From NCBI GenBank assembly GCA_902628635.1, contig CACONQ010000003.1, positions 94,320 to 158,319 of the forward strand: DNA of 64,000 bases, in the 5' to 3' direction. A program made the position numbers and the translations under genes. Below the pieces are notes generated by a model. It was not told where the DNA came from. It saw only the letters and a list, made by a program, of their open reading frames with translations, and did not search any database. Below are positions 47,265-56,892 of the stretch, in pieces (positions within the stretch are counted from its first letter, which is position 1; each line of letters opens with the position of its first letter). Source of the stretch: an uncultured Pelagibacteraceae bacterium (GTDB taxonomy: Bacteria; Pseudomonadota; Alphaproteobacteria; Pelagibacterales; Pelagibacteraceae).

Positions 47265-47570
47265 TTACAAAATAAAAATCCAATATACAACTAAACCTGA
47301 AATAATTGTTGCTATTATACTTCTAGAAAAGAAACCGATTATAATTGCTGCCAATATTCCAAATATTTTTGGGTCATTTACGTCTACAAAATAACCATTA
47401 TCATTAAAGAAAACTGCTGGAAATATTATTGCAGGAAATACTGTTGAAGGCACATAGCTGAGAACTAATCTAACTTTTTTACTCATCATTTTACTATTAA
47501 CAAAAGTTATCATTGAAAATCTTGTAAAGTAAGTAATTAGACCTGCAATAATTACACTTAGCCAACTCAT
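47265..47570 (-). CDS. azlD: AzlD-type membrane protein
   Basis: A 101-aa protein with four hydrophobic segments, beginning MSWLSVIIAGLITYFTRFSM. This length and the LSYVPSTVFPAIIFPAVFF segment fit AzlD, the small partner of AzlC in branched-chain amino acid export. It overlaps azlC by four bases. It lies directly outside the island. Confidence 0.85.
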   Translation of the reverse strand: MSWLSVIIAGLITYFTRFSMITFVNSKMMSKKVRLVLSYVPSTVFPAIIFPAVFFNDNGYFVDVNDPKIFGILAAIIIGFFSRSIIATIISGLVVYWIFIL

Positions 47571-48259
47571 AAACTTTCCTTTATTCGTATTATTATTAAT
47601 GCTGATAACAGTCCTATAAGTGGAGTTATGATTATGTAAGCTTTAAAAGGTATGTCAAAAAATATTAATGAGCTTATCCCAGAAATGATCATTACTAAAA
47701 CATGATCTAGTTTTCGAAAGTCATTAACTATAATTGCTAAAAATGTTAATGGTATAGCAAACTTTAGTCCCCATTCCTCTGGTACAATTGATCCCAAAAA
47801 AATTCCAATAATCGTTGTTACCTGCCATGTTGTCCATAAAATAATCCCAGCCCCTATCAAGTGATAATGGCTGTGATTATTAATTTTATGATTTTTAAAA
47901 TATTTGCTCGATACAGCAAAAGTTTGGTCCGTAATTAAATAAGATATTAATAATTTTTTAATTAGTGATAATTTTTCTAAATATTCTGTAAGAACTGCAC
48001 CATAAAGAAAGTGTCTTGAATTTATCACTCCAACAGATGTGATGGCTACTAAAGATGATGCTCCACCTGATAAAAGTTGAATAAACACAATTTGAGATGC
48101 TCCTCCAAAAATAATTAAAGATGTTGCGTATGTTATTAACGGTGAAAAACCTAATTCAATACCTATTGCACCGAATATAATTCCAAAAGGTACAACTGGA
48201 ATTAAAAGTGGAGATATATCTAGTAAACCTTTTTTAAAAATTGCGAATTTCGATGACAT
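47567..48259 (-). CDS. azlC: AzlC-type branched-chain amino acid exporter subunit
   Basis: A 230-aa membrane protein with the AzlC start FKKGLLDISPLLIPVVPFGI and FGGASQIVFIQLLSGG, followed by NSRHFLYGAVL. With AzlD it forms a pump for branched-chain amino acids and analogues in characterised bacteria; the substrate here is not shown. It lies three bases after the GGCT-like gene in the same transcript. Confidence 0.87.
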   Translation of the reverse strand: MSSKFAIFKKGLLDISPLLIPVVPFGIIFGAIGIELGFSPLITYATSLIIFGGASQIVFIQLLSGGASSLVAITSVGVINSRHFLYGAVLTEYLEKLSLIKKLLISYLITDQTFAVSSKYFKNHKINNHSHYHLIGAGIILWTTWQVTTIIGIFLGSIVPEEWGLKFAIPLTFLAIIVNDFRKLDHVLVMIISGISSLIFFDIPFKAYIIITPLIGLLSALIIIRIKESL

Positions 48260-48262
48260 TAT

Positions 48263-48667
48263 TTAGTGATTAATAAGAGCTTTTAATAAATATTTTCTAT
48301 CTAATTTACAGTCTCTGTAACCCCGTTTAACAACATTCAAATATCTTTCTGTGGGATATCTAAACTCAGATTTCGACACCATTGTATAAGTCATTACTTT
48401 TGAATTGTAGTAATCGAAATAAATTTTTTTATATAAAATTGGATAATCCTCATACACGTCTAGTTTATTTTCGTCTGATTTTGAAATTTCAAACAATCCT
48501 CCTGGAACAATTGAATTTCTTTTCTTTTCAATGTCTGCTGCTCTATATTTACTCCTGAAAGTTAGTCTATATCCTTTAAGTTCATATTTTTTTAAGAATA
48601 TTGAGTCTTTACATCTTCTTTTCATCTGAAAATGATTAAGATTACTTCCGTAAGCAAAATATAACAT
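48263..48667 (-). CDS. Gamma-glutamylcyclotransferase-like protein (AIG2 fold)
   Basis: The 134-aa protein begins MLYFAYGSNLNHFQMKRRC; YGSNL is the substrate-binding loop of the GGCT/AIG2 family. The catalytic glutamate of the fold probably lies in the VYEDYP segment. Members cleave gamma-glutamyl groups to 5-oxoproline, but many are of unknown substrate. It overlaps the CinA-like gene by one base. Confidence 0.8.
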   Translation of the reverse strand: MLYFAYGSNLNHFQMKRRCKDSIFLKKYELKGYRLTFRSKYRAADIEKKRNSIVPGGLFEISKSDENKLDVYEDYPILYKKIYFDYYNSKVMTYTMVSKSEFRYPTERYLNVVKRGYRDCKLDRKYLLKALINH

Positions 48668-49419
48668 TAATTTTCTTCAACAATTTGAATTTTTTTCTTT
48701 TCAACAAATTTTAAAATTTCAGAGTTACAAGTATCAATTTTATTTTGATCCGTACCTCTTAGAACAAGAGATACTCCTAATTTTCCAGCTTTAAAGAATG
48801 GATAACTTCCAATTTCAACATCAGAATTTTTGTTTTGTACTTCTGATAAAGATTTTGCAATTTCACTTTCTACTGTTCTTAAATTAATTGTATGGCTTAA
48901 AATTGGCTCACCTCCTGCAATTTTATTTTGTATTCCACCTAGCATAGCTTTTAGAATTGAAGGAACGCCCGGTAAACAAAAAACATTTTCAACATAAAAA
49001 CCTGGTGCTCCACTAGTTGGGTTTAATATTAAATTAGCTTTGACCGGCATCCATGCCATTTTTTGTCTACCCTCATTAAATTCTCCTGGCTGATAATATT
49101 TCTCCAATATACTGAAGGCTTCTTTATGAGCGCCATATGAAATATTAAACGCCCCAGAAATTGACTCTGATGTTATGTCATCGTGTGTTGGCCCAATTCC
49201 TCCTGATGTAAAAACGTATTTAAATTTATTTCTAAAAAGATTAACTGTTTCAATAATAGTTTCTTTTTTATCTGGAATTACTCTAACCTCCTCAACTTTG
49301 ATCCCCAAGGAATTTAGCCAGGTTGCAAGTGTGCTTGTATTTGTATCTTTTGTTCTGCCTGATAAAATCTCATTTCCAATAATTATTATGCCAGCATTTA
49401 TATCTTTTTTATTTGTCAT
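48667..49419 (-). CDS. CinA N-terminal (molybdopterin-binding-like) domain protein
   Basis: The 250-aa protein corresponds to the N-terminal MoCF_biosynth-type domain of CinA: INAGIIIIGNEILSGRTKDT, FTSGGIGPTHDDITSESISG and PGFYVENVFCLPGVPSILKA. The C-terminal deamidase domain of full-length CinA is absent. In CinA this domain has ADP-ribose pyrophosphatase activity; a similar role here is inferred. It is divergent from sfsA with 22 bp between starts. Confidence 0.82.
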   Translation of the reverse strand: MTNKKDINAGIIIIGNEILSGRTKDTNTSTLATWLNSLGIKVEEVRVIPDKKETIIETVNLFRNKFKYVFTSGGIGPTHDDITSESISGAFNISYGAHKEAFSILEKYYQPGEFNEGRQKMAWMPVKANLILNPTSGAPGFYVENVFCLPGVPSILKAMLGGIQNKIAGGEPILSHTINLRTVESEIAKSLSEVQNKNSDVEIGSYPFFKAGKLGVSLVLRGTDQNKIDTCNSEILKFVEKKKIQIVEEN

Positions 49420-49441
49420 TTCTTAATATAAGTAAATTAAT

Positions 49442-50128
49442 ATGAAATTTACCAGTACTTTAATTAAAGGCAAATTAATCAAGCGATATAAAAGATTTTT
49501 TGCTGATATAAAAGTAAATAATTCTACAGTAACAGCGCACTGCCCGAATACGGGATCAATGCTAGGATTATTAGATAAAAACAACGAGGCCTGGATAAGT
49601 AAAACAGATGACCCTAATAGAAAGTTGAAATTTACACTCGAAATGATTAATTCAAAAAAATTATTGATTGGGGTTAATACTCATCGTGCTAATCGAATTG
49701 TTGAACACGCTTTAAATAATAGATTAATTAAAGAATTTAAATCAATTAAAAATATTAAACCTGAATTTAAGTTTTCAAAAGATACAAGATTTGATTTTCT
49801 TTGTGATAATAAAATTTTAGAAGTTAAAAATGTTACTTTTACTAGAGAGAAAAATTTAGCAGAATTTCCTGATGCAGTGACTGAAAGAGGCACTAAACAC
49901 TTAATAAAACTTATAGAGTCTTTGAATAAAAATTACCAACCTTACGTCTTATTTTTAACTCAAATTCAGGGTATAAGTAATTTTAGAATAGCTAAAGATA
50001 TTGATGATAATTACTATCAAAATTATTTAAAAGCTAAAAAGGCTGGAGTGAAATTTTTAGCATATAGATGTCATTTAAATTCTAAAGAAATTAAAATTGA
50101 AAAAAAAATTAAAATAATTGATGAATAA
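49442..50128 (+). CDS. sfsA: Sugar fermentation stimulation protein homologue
   Basis: The 228-aa protein has the SfsA features: HCPNTGSMLGLLDKN, FDFLCDNKILEVKNVT (PD-(D/E)XK-like core with Asp and Glu-Lys) and FPDAVTERGTKHLIKL. SfsA binds DNA non-specifically and its nuclease-like fold has no settled function. It is the first gene of a rightward run, overlapping map by eight bases. Confidence 0.9.
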   Translation: MKFTSTLIKGKLIKRYKRFFADIKVNNSTVTAHCPNTGSMLGLLDKNNEAWISKTDDPNRKLKFTLEMINSKKLLIGVNTHRANRIVEHALNNRLIKEFKSIKNIKPEFKFSKDTRFDFLCDNKILEVKNVTFTREKNLAEFPDAVTERGTKHLIKLIESLNKNYQPYVLFLTQIQGISNFRIAKDIDDNYYQNYLKAKKAGVKFLAYRCHLNSKEIKIEKKIKIIDE

Positions 50129-50894
50129 TTATTCTGAGAAATTTGAAAAAATGAGAGTTGCTGGAAAGCTAGCTGCCGAATGTTTGGATATGATTACCGA
50201 ATATATAAAACCAGGTATAACTACAAATAAAATTGATAAATTATGTTACCAATATATTAAAGATAATGGTGGATATTCTGCTCCCCTATATTACAGAGGA
50301 TTTGAAAAATCTTTGTGTACATCCTTAAATCATGTAATTTGTCACGGTATTCCATCAGATAGAGAACTTGAGGAAAATGATATTTTAAATATTGATGTTA
50401 CAGCAATAGTGGATGATTATTATGGTGATACAAGCAGGATGTTTACTGTTGGTGAAATTTCTGTAAAAGCAAAAAATTTAATTGACGCCACTTATGACTC
50501 GCTAATGAATGCAACAAAAATTCTTAAGCCAGGTTTAAAATTAGGAGACATTGGATACGAAATCCAATCCTATGTTGAGGCAAAAGGCTTTAGTGTTGTA
50601 AGAGATTTTTGTGGACATGGAATTAGTAATATATTTCACGAACCACCAAATGTTCTGCATTATGGAAAAAAAAATACAGGAAGTGAATTACAACCTGGGA
50701 TGACTTTTACAATTGAACCTATGATAAATTTAGGAAAATATGATGCTAAAGTTCTTAAAGATGGATGGACAGCTGTTACAAAAGATAAATCTTTATCCGC
50801 ACAATTTGAGCATACAGTAGGAATAACCGAAAATGGTTATGAAATTTTCACAGAATCTGTTAAAGGTTATAAAAAGCCCCCATATAATAAATGA
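50121..50894 (+). CDS. map: Methionine aminopeptidase, type I
   Basis: The enzyme removes the initiator methionine. The pita-bread fold is complete: the metal ligands are visible in NIDVTAIVDDYYGDTSRMF (two aspartates), CGHGISNIFHEPPNV (histidine), FTIEPMINLG (glutamate) and SAQFEHTVGI (glutamate). ATG 50121 gives 257 aa; a TTG three bases earlier is possible. The stop overlaps purB by four bases. Confidence 0.95.
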   Translation: MNNYSEKFEKMRVAGKLAAECLDMITEYIKPGITTNKIDKLCYQYIKDNGGYSAPLYYRGFEKSLCTSLNHVICHGIPSDRELEENDILNIDVTAIVDDYYGDTSRMFTVGEISVKAKNLIDATYDSLMNATKILKPGLKLGDIGYEIQSYVEAKGFSVVRDFCGHGISNIFHEPPNVLHYGKKNTGSELQPGMTFTIEPMINLGKYDAKVLKDGWTAVTKDKSLSAQFEHTVGITENGYEIFTESVKGYKKPPYNK

Positions 50895-52183
50895 TATTAA
50901 GATATTCAAGAAAAGAACTAGTAAATATTTGGTCTGAGGAAAATAAGTATAAGATTTGGTTAGATGTTGAAATTGCTGCAGCACAGGCAATGGAAAAATA
51001 TAAAATAATTCCTAAAGGTGTCTCATCTGTTGTTAAAAGAAAAGGAAAAATTAATGTAAAAAGGATTCATCAAATTGAATCAAAGGTTAAACATGATGTA
51101 ATCGCGTTTTTAACATCGATTACAGAAAAGTCTGGTTACAATGCTCGATACTTACATCAAGGCATGACCTCGTCTGATGTATTAGATACTAGTTTAAACA
51201 TTCAATTAGTTCAATCTGGAAAAATATTATTAAGTGATATTGATAGAATTTTATCTGTCCTTAAAAAAAAAGCGCTTAAATACAAATTTACTCCATGCAT
51301 AGGGAGAAGCCACGGTATACATGCTGAACCGATTACTTTTGGTTTGAAGTTAGCTTCTTATTATGAGGAGTTCAAAAGAAACAAAAAACGTCTACAAAGC
51401 GCAATTGATGAGGTCTCTACATGTGCAATATCAGGTGCTGTTGGAACATTCGCCAATATTGATCCTAGGGTTGAGGTATTCGTTTCGAAAAAACTAAAAC
51501 TTAAACCTGAGCCAATTTCCACACAAGTTATTCCAAGAGATAGACATGCATATTATTTTTCAATACTAGGTATAATTGCTGGTTCTATTGAGAGAATTGC
51601 TACAGAAATAAGACATTTACAAAGATCTGAAGTTTATGAATTACAAGAATATTTTTCAAAAGATCAGAAAGGATCTTCAGCTATGCCACATAAAAAAAAT
51701 CCAATTTTAAGTGAAAATTTAACAGGTCTTGCAAGAATTGTTCGAAGTCATGTAACTCCAGCATTAGAAAATATTGCACTTTGGCATGAAAGAGATATTT
51801 CTCACTCAAGTGTTGAAAGAAGCATTGGTCCAGACTCAAACATAACTTTAGATTTTGCATTAGTCAGATTATCTAATCTTTTGGATAATATGATTGTTTA
51901 TCCAAAAAAAATGATAAAAAATTTAAATTTAACTAATGGTGTTGTTTTTTCACAAGAAGTAATGCTTGAACTTACAAAAGTAGGTTTTACTAGAGAAAAA
52001 GCTTATAGAATGGTTCAAAAGCATGCAAAAATAAGTATCTCTAAGAATATAAACTTAATTGATTTGTTAAAAAAAGATAGATTAATTTGCTCAAAAATCC
52101 CAAATAAACAAATGGATAATATTTTTAAATATTCAAAGCATCTTAAAAATATCAATTATATTTTTAAAAGAGTTTTTAAATAA
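50891..52183 (+). CDS. purB: Adenylosuccinate lyase
   Basis: PurB acts twice in purine synthesis, on SAICAR and adenylosuccinate. The superfamily signature GSSAMPHKKNPILSENL is present with the catalytic loop serine. TSSDVLDTSLN and RSHGIHAEPITFG are also typical. It has 430 aa. It begins the purine run purB-purC-purS-purQ-purL, with overlapping or nearly touching genes, so the pathway enzymes are made together. Confidence 0.96.
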   Translation: MILRYSRKELVNIWSEENKYKIWLDVEIAAAQAMEKYKIIPKGVSSVVKRKGKINVKRIHQIESKVKHDVIAFLTSITEKSGYNARYLHQGMTSSDVLDTSLNIQLVQSGKILLSDIDRILSVLKKKALKYKFTPCIGRSHGIHAEPITFGLKLASYYEEFKRNKKRLQSAIDEVSTCAISGAVGTFANIDPRVEVFVSKKLKLKPEPISTQVIPRDRHAYYFSILGIIAGSIERIATEIRHLQRSEVYELQEYFSKDQKGSSAMPHKKNPILSENLTGLARIVRSHVTPALENIALWHERDISHSSVERSIGPDSNITLDFALVRLSNLLDNMIVYPKKMIKNLNLTNGVVFSQEVMLELTKVGFTREKAYRMVQKHAKISISKNINLIDLLKKDRLICSKIPNKQMDNIFKYSKHLKNINYIFKRVFK

Positions 52184-52965
52184 TGAAAAAAGGTAAAAAA
52201 TTATATGAGGGCAAAGCTAAAATAATTTATGCCTGTGCTGAAAAAAATTTAGTCATTCAACATTTTAAAGATGACGCAACAGCGTTTAATAATCAAAAAA
52301 AATCCGTGATTGAAGGTAAGGGAATTTTAAATAATAGAATTTCCGAACATATACTCACTTGCTTAAGTCAAGCTGGAATTAAAAATCATTTGGTTAAACG
52401 TATCAATATGAGAGAACAATTAATTAAACATGTGAGTATAATTCCAATAGAGTTTATAGTAAGAAATATTGCAAGTGGTTCACTAACCAAGAGGCTTGGG
52501 ATCGAGGAAGGGACTGTTTTAGATAACCCCTTAATTGAGTATTGTTTAAAAAACGATAAGCTGGGTGATCCACTTATATCAAAGGAGCATATTTTAACTT
52601 TTAAATGGGCCACCAAAAAAGAAATTGAAAAAATTGATAAACAACTAAATAGAATTAATGATTTTCTTGTTGGAATGTTTAGGGGTGTAGGAATTAAGTT
52701 GGTAGATTTTAAAGTTGAATTTGGAAGATTAAAAAATAGTAATGACGTTATTTTGGCAGACGAAATAAGTCCTGATACCTGTAGACTTTGGGATATGAAT
52801 ACTGAAAAAAAATTAGATAAAGACAGATTTAGAAATAATTTGGGTAATTTAATTCAAGCTTATCAAGATGTGGCAAGAAGACTTGGTATTCTTCATGAGC
52901 AATCAAATATAAGACCAATTAAATTTCCAAAACCAAAAGCCGTAAAACTAAAAAAAAATAAATGA
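52183..52965 (+). CDS. purC: SAICAR synthetase
   Basis: PurC joins CAIR and aspartate with ATP. LYEGKAKIIYACAEKNLVIQ, FIVRNIASGSLTKRLGIEEG and LADEISPDTCRLWD are diagnostic. It has 260 aa. It overlaps purB by one base and purS by four. Confidence 0.96.
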   Translation: MKKGKKLYEGKAKIIYACAEKNLVIQHFKDDATAFNNQKKSVIEGKGILNNRISEHILTCLSQAGIKNHLVKRINMREQLIKHVSIIPIEFIVRNIASGSLTKRLGIEEGTVLDNPLIEYCLKNDKLGDPLISKEHILTFKWATKKEIEKIDKQLNRINDFLVGMFRGVGIKLVDFKVEFGRLKNSNDVILADEISPDTCRLWDMNTEKKLDKDRFRNNLGNLIQAYQDVARRLGILHEQSNIRPIKFPKPKAVKLKKNK

Positions 52966-53195
52966 AAATTAAAGTCGTTGTTACTTTAAAAAACGGGGTT
53001 TTAGACCCACAAGGTAAAGCAATACAACAAACGCTTAATGGTATGGGCTATTCAAATATTCAAGGTGTAAGACAAGGAAAATACTTTGATTTGGAAATTG
53101 CTGAAAATGATGAGGCTAAAGCTAAAGTGGCTGCTGAAGAAATGTGCAAAAAGTTATTAGCAAACCTAGTAATTGAGGATTTTAAAATTTTATAA
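52962..53195 (+). CDS. purS: FGAM synthase subunit PurS
   Basis: This 77-aa protein is the small structural subunit that links PurL and PurQ for ammonia channelling. VVTLKNGVLDPQGKAIQQTL and GVRQGKYFDLEI are the PurS signatures. Its presence fits a three-part FGAM synthase, with the separate short PurL and PurQ that follow. Confidence 0.95.
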   Translation: MKIKVVVTLKNGVLDPQGKAIQQTLNGMGYSNIQGVRQGKYFDLEIAENDEAKAKVAAEEMCKKLLANLVIEDFKIL

Positions 53196-53201
53196 ATAAT
53201 A

Positions 53202-53888
53202 ATGAAATCTTCTGTAATTATATTTCCTGGTTCTAATTGTGATAGAGACATGGATGTAGCCCTAAAAAAATTTGGTTTTAAAAATACAATGGTGTGGCAC
53301 AACGATGATAAACTTCCAAAAAGTGATTTGATAGTTCTTCCAGGAGGCTTTTCATATGGTGATTATTTAAGATGCGGGAGTATAGCTGGTAAAAGTAAAA
53401 TTATTAAATCTGTAATAGATTTTGCACAAGGGGGTGGATTGGTTTTGGGAATTTGTAATGGCTTTCAAATATTAACTGAAACTGGACTGTTGCCTGGTGT
53501 CCTTTTACAAAATAAGAATATTGAGTTTATTTGTAGGAATGTATTCATTAAAATTAGCGACAAAAATAATAAATATTTTAATAAAATTAATAAAGAAATT
53601 TTAGAACTTCATATTGCTCATAATGAAGGAAACTATTTTTGCTCAAATGATGAGTTAAAGGAAATTGAAAATAATAATCAAATTGCTGCTTACTATTGTG
53701 ATGAAAAAGGTAATTGTGATAACGACTCAAATCCAAACGGAGCGCTTAAAAATATAGCCGGAGTATTAAATAAAGAAAAAAATGTTTTAGGAATGATGCC
53801 TCATCCTGAAAGAATGATTGATAAATATCTTTCTGGTGAAGATGGATCAATTTTTTTTAAAAACTTACTTAATAATTTAAAGATATGA
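53202..53888 (+). CDS. purQ: FGAM synthase glutaminase subunit PurQ
   Basis: The class I glutamine amidotransferase provides ammonia to PurL. VIIFPGSNCDRDMDVALKKF, the nucleophile loop GICNGFQILTE and the end MPHPERMIDKYL (His and Glu of the triad) are all seen. It has 228 aa. It overlaps purL by four bases. Confidence 0.96.
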   Translation: MKSSVIIFPGSNCDRDMDVALKKFGFKNTMVWHNDDKLPKSDLIVLPGGFSYGDYLRCGSIAGKSKIIKSVIDFAQGGGLVLGICNGFQILTETGLLPGVLLQNKNIEFICRNVFIKISDKNNKYFNKINKEILELHIAHNEGNYFCSNDELKEIENNNQIAAYYCDEKGNCDNDSNPNGALKNIAGVLNKEKNVLGMMPHPERMIDKYLSGEDGSIFFKNLLNNLKI

Positions 53889-56077
53889 CTGTAAACGAAA
53901 AAGTTGCAATTGATCACGGGTTAAAAAAGGATGAATACAAAAAAATTTGTGATCTTCTTAAAAGAACACCAAATATAACCGAATTAGCAATTTTTTCAGC
54001 GATGTGGAATGAACATTGTTCGTATAAGTCTTCTAGAAAACATCTTAAAAATTTACATACAAAAGGAAAGAAAGTTATTCAGGGTCCGGGTGAAAATGCT
54101 GGGGTAATTGATATTGGTGATGATGATGCAATAGTATTTAAGATCGAAAGTCATAATCATCCGTCATTTATAGAACCATATCAAGGTGCTGCTACAGGTG
54201 TTGGGGGTATCATGAGAGATGTTTTTACTATGGGAGCAAGACCTATTGCCAATCTAAATTCAATCCATTTTGGCTCACCTCAACACAAAAAAACAAAAAA
54301 TTTATTAAGAGGAGTTGTAAAAGGAATTGGTGGCTATGGTAATTGTATAGGAGTGCCAACTATTGCTGGCCAAACAAATTTTGATGAGTCGTATAACGGA
54401 AATATTTTAGTAAATGCAATGACACTTGGTCTTGTAAATAAAAAAAAAATTTTTTACTCAAAAGCAGCTGGAATTAACAAACCTGTAATCTATGTTGGAT
54501 CAAAAACCGGAAGAGACGGTATACACGGTGCAAGTATGGCATCTGCTGTTTTTGATGATAAAATAGAAGAAAAAAAACCAACTGTTCAAGTTGGTGATCC
54601 CTTTACTGAAAAACTTTTATTGGAAGCTTGCCTTGAATTGATGGCAGACGACTCGATAATTTCAATTCAAGACATGGGCGCGGCTGGATTAACATCCTCC
54701 AGCGTAGAAATGGCATCAAAAGGAAAACTTGGTATAGAACTAAACTTAAATAAGGTTCCTTGTAGAGAAGAAAAAATGAGTCCATATGAAATTATGTTAT
54801 CAGAAAGTCAAGAGAGAATGCTTATAGTTTTGGAAAGTGGCAAAGAAGAAAAGGCTAAAAAAATTTTTGATAAGTGGGATCTTGATTTTGCAATTATAGG
54901 AAAAACTACAAACTCAAAAAAAATTGAATTATATTTTGATGAAAAAAAAGTCTGTGACATACCTATAGATTTTTTAGCTGAAAATGCTCCTGTATATGAT
55001 AGAAAGTGGAAAAAAATAAAACTTCCTCAAAGTATTAAATTTAAAAAACAAGAGTTTAAATCTTTAAAGATTGAAAATTGTTTAAAAAAATTATTATCAC
55101 ATCAAAATATATGCGACAAACAATGGATTTGGGATCAATATGATCATACAGTAATGGGAGATACTATTCAAAAACCAGGAGGAGACTCCGGCGTTGTGAG
55201 AATTCATGGAACATCTAAGGCAGTAGCCGCATCAGTAGACTCATCAGCTTTATATTGTTTTGCTCATCCTTTATCTGGAGGAAAACAGATTGTATGTGAA
55301 AGTTGGAGAAATTTAATTTCTGTTGGTGCAGAACCAATCGCGATTACAAATTGTTTAAATTTTGGAAATCCAGAAAAAGAAAAAAATATGGGAGAATTTG
55401 TTGAATGTGTCCAAGGTATTTCAGAAGCAAGCAAATATTTAGATTTTCCTGTTGTTTCAGGTAACGTATCTTTTTACAATGAAACTAAAGATAAAGGTAT
55501 CAAGCCAACACCATCTATTGGGGGAGTGGGTATTATAAAAAATTATAAAAATATGATTTCAATGGATTTAAAAAAAAGTGGAAACATAGTTTTGGTAATT
55601 GGAAAAACAATTGGACATTTAGAACAAAGTATATTTGCAAGGGAGATTTTATCCGAAAAAAAAGGACCCCCACCTGAAGTAAATCTATTTAATGAAAAAA
55701 ATAACGGTTTAACAGTATTAAAAATGATAAATGAAAAACTAGTAGAGTCATGTCATGATATTTCATTAGGAGGAATATTGGTTGCAATTTCTAAAATGTG
55801 TATAAAAAGTAAAAAGGGTTTTAAGCTAAATCAGCTTAAAGGATTAGTTAATAAATTTGAGTATTTTTTTGGAGAAGACCAGGCCAGGTATTTAATAGAG
55901 ATTAGTAAAGAAAACTTGCCAAAAGTAGATAAGATTTTAAAACAAAATTCTGTGCATTATGATGAGTTAGGATCAGTAATTGATAAGAACATTGAACTTT
56001 CTGATGAGATTAAATTGTCAATTGACGATTTAGAAAAGATCTATAAAAACTGGTTAAGAAAGTATATGTTAAATTAA
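53885..56077 (+). CDS. purL: FGAM synthase large subunit PurL
   Basis: PurL (730 aa) is the short, separate form that needs PurS and PurQ. SAMWNEHCSYKSSRKHLKNL, FKIESHNHPSFIEPYQGAAT, and the second half with SVGAEPIAITNCLNFGNPEK are characteristic of its two AIRS-like repeats. It converts FGAR to FGAM with ATP. Its stop TAATG overlaps the start of bolA. Confidence 0.97.
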   Translation: MTVNEKVAIDHGLKKDEYKKICDLLKRTPNITELAIFSAMWNEHCSYKSSRKHLKNLHTKGKKVIQGPGENAGVIDIGDDDAIVFKIESHNHPSFIEPYQGAATGVGGIMRDVFTMGARPIANLNSIHFGSPQHKKTKNLLRGVVKGIGGYGNCIGVPTIAGQTNFDESYNGNILVNAMTLGLVNKKKIFYSKAAGINKPVIYVGSKTGRDGIHGASMASAVFDDKIEEKKPTVQVGDPFTEKLLLEACLELMADDSIISIQDMGAAGLTSSSVEMASKGKLGIELNLNKVPCREEKMSPYEIMLSESQERMLIVLESGKEEKAKKIFDKWDLDFAIIGKTTNSKKIELYFDEKKVCDIPIDFLAENAPVYDRKWKKIKLPQSIKFKKQEFKSLKIENCLKKLLSHQNICDKQWIWDQYDHTVMGDTIQKPGGDSGVVRIHGTSKAVAASVDSSALYCFAHPLSGGKQIVCESWRNLISVGAEPIAITNCLNFGNPEKEKNMGEFVECVQGISEASKYLDFPVVSGNVSFYNETKDKGIKPTPSIGGVGIIKNYKNMISMDLKKSGNIVLVIGKTIGHLEQSIFAREILSEKKGPPPEVNLFNEKNNGLTVLKMINEKLVESCHDISLGGILVAISKMCIKSKKGFKLNQLKGLVNKFEYFFGEDQARYLIEISKENLPKVDKILKQNSVHYDELGSVIDKNIELSDEIKLSIDDLEKIYKNWLRKYMLN

Positions 56078-56322
56078 TGGCAATGCAGTTAAAAGAAATT
56101 GAGGTTCTAATTAAAGAGTCTTTTCCTGATGCTATTATAGAAATACAAGATTTAGCTGGTGATGGAAATCATTATTCGGCGACTGTTATTTCCTCAAAAT
56201 TTGCAGGAAAAACTAAAATTCAACAACATAAAATGGTATATGACTCATTAAGAGGCAAAATGGGTAATGAGTTGCATGCTCTAGCTTTAAAAACTAAGGA
56301 GAAAGATGGACCAGCAAGTTAA
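56077..56322 (+). CDS. BolA-family protein
   Basis: The 81-aa protein has the BolA class II-type KH fold, with ITATVISSKFAGKTKIQQHK-like block (here YSATVISSKFAGKTKIQQHK) and the conserved GNELHALALKT end. BolA proteins of this kind bind a [2Fe-2S] cluster jointly with monothiol glutaredoxin; its gene is next door and overlaps by 17 bp, strongly supporting that pairing. Confidence 0.93.
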   Translation: MAMQLKEIEVLIKESFPDAIIEIQDLAGDGNHYSATVISSKFAGKTKIQQHKMVYDSLRGKMGNELHALALKTKEKDGPAS

Positions 56323-56632
56323 AGAGAAAATTGAAAATGAAATATCTAATAACGAGGTTTGTTTATTTATGAAAGGTACACCAGAGGTACCCGAATGTGG
56401 TTTCTCTATGGCTGTTGTAAATATTTTAAAATTACTAGAAGTAAATTATAAAGGAGTAAATGTTCTAGCAGACCAATCAATTCGTGAAGGAATAAAGATA
56501 TATAGTGAGTGGCCAACTATACCACAATTATATGTAAATAAAGAATTTATAGGTGGTTGTGATATTGTAAAAGAAATGTTCGAAACCGGAGAATTAAAAA
56601 ATCTTTTAAAGTCAAAAAATTTGATTAAATGA
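56306..56632 (+). CDS. grxD: Monothiol glutaredoxin (CGFS type)
   Basis: The 108-aa protein has the CGFS active site within VPECGFSMAVV, the glutathione-binding WPTIPQLYVN and GGCDIVKEM. Such glutaredoxins carry [2Fe-2S] clusters for delivery and iron sensing. The overlap with bolA supports a BolA-Grx complex. It ends 4 bp into the following small gene. Confidence 0.95.
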   Translation: MDQQVKEKIENEISNNEVCLFMKGTPEVPECGFSMAVVNILKLLEVNYKGVNVLADQSIREGIKIYSEWPTIPQLYVNKEFIGGCDIVKEMFETGELKNLLKSKNLIK

Positions 56633-56892
56633 GACAATACATATACAAAACTATAATAGCTGTAGTAGCTTTAATTATAGTTTTTGAGTTTACCATCGGA
56701 AAAACAATTAATAAGTTTAATCAAAAAGCTGAAATAATTTTTACCAAAGAAGGTAGAAAAAATATGGTTAATTCGGTGAAAATTGAAATGCAGAAAGCAA
56801 TTGATAAGGAAAATTATTTGACTGAGGATGAAAGAGTATTGATTAATAAGTTTATTTCAAAAATTAGAAATGAACTTAAATCAGTTAAATGA
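56629..56892 (+). CDS. Small single-span membrane protein of unknown function
   Basis: An 87-aa protein with an N-terminal membrane helix (KTIIAVVALIIVFEFTIG) and a charged, probably helical cytoplasmic or periplasmic part (EGRKNMVNSVKIEMQKAIDK). I do not recognise a family. It overlaps grxD and the FkbM gene by four bases each, so it is co-translated with them. Confidence 0.65.
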   Translation: MRQYIYKTIIAVVALIIVFEFTIGKTINKFNQKAEIIFTKEGRKNMVNSVKIEMQKAIDKENYLTEDERVLINKFISKIRNELKSVK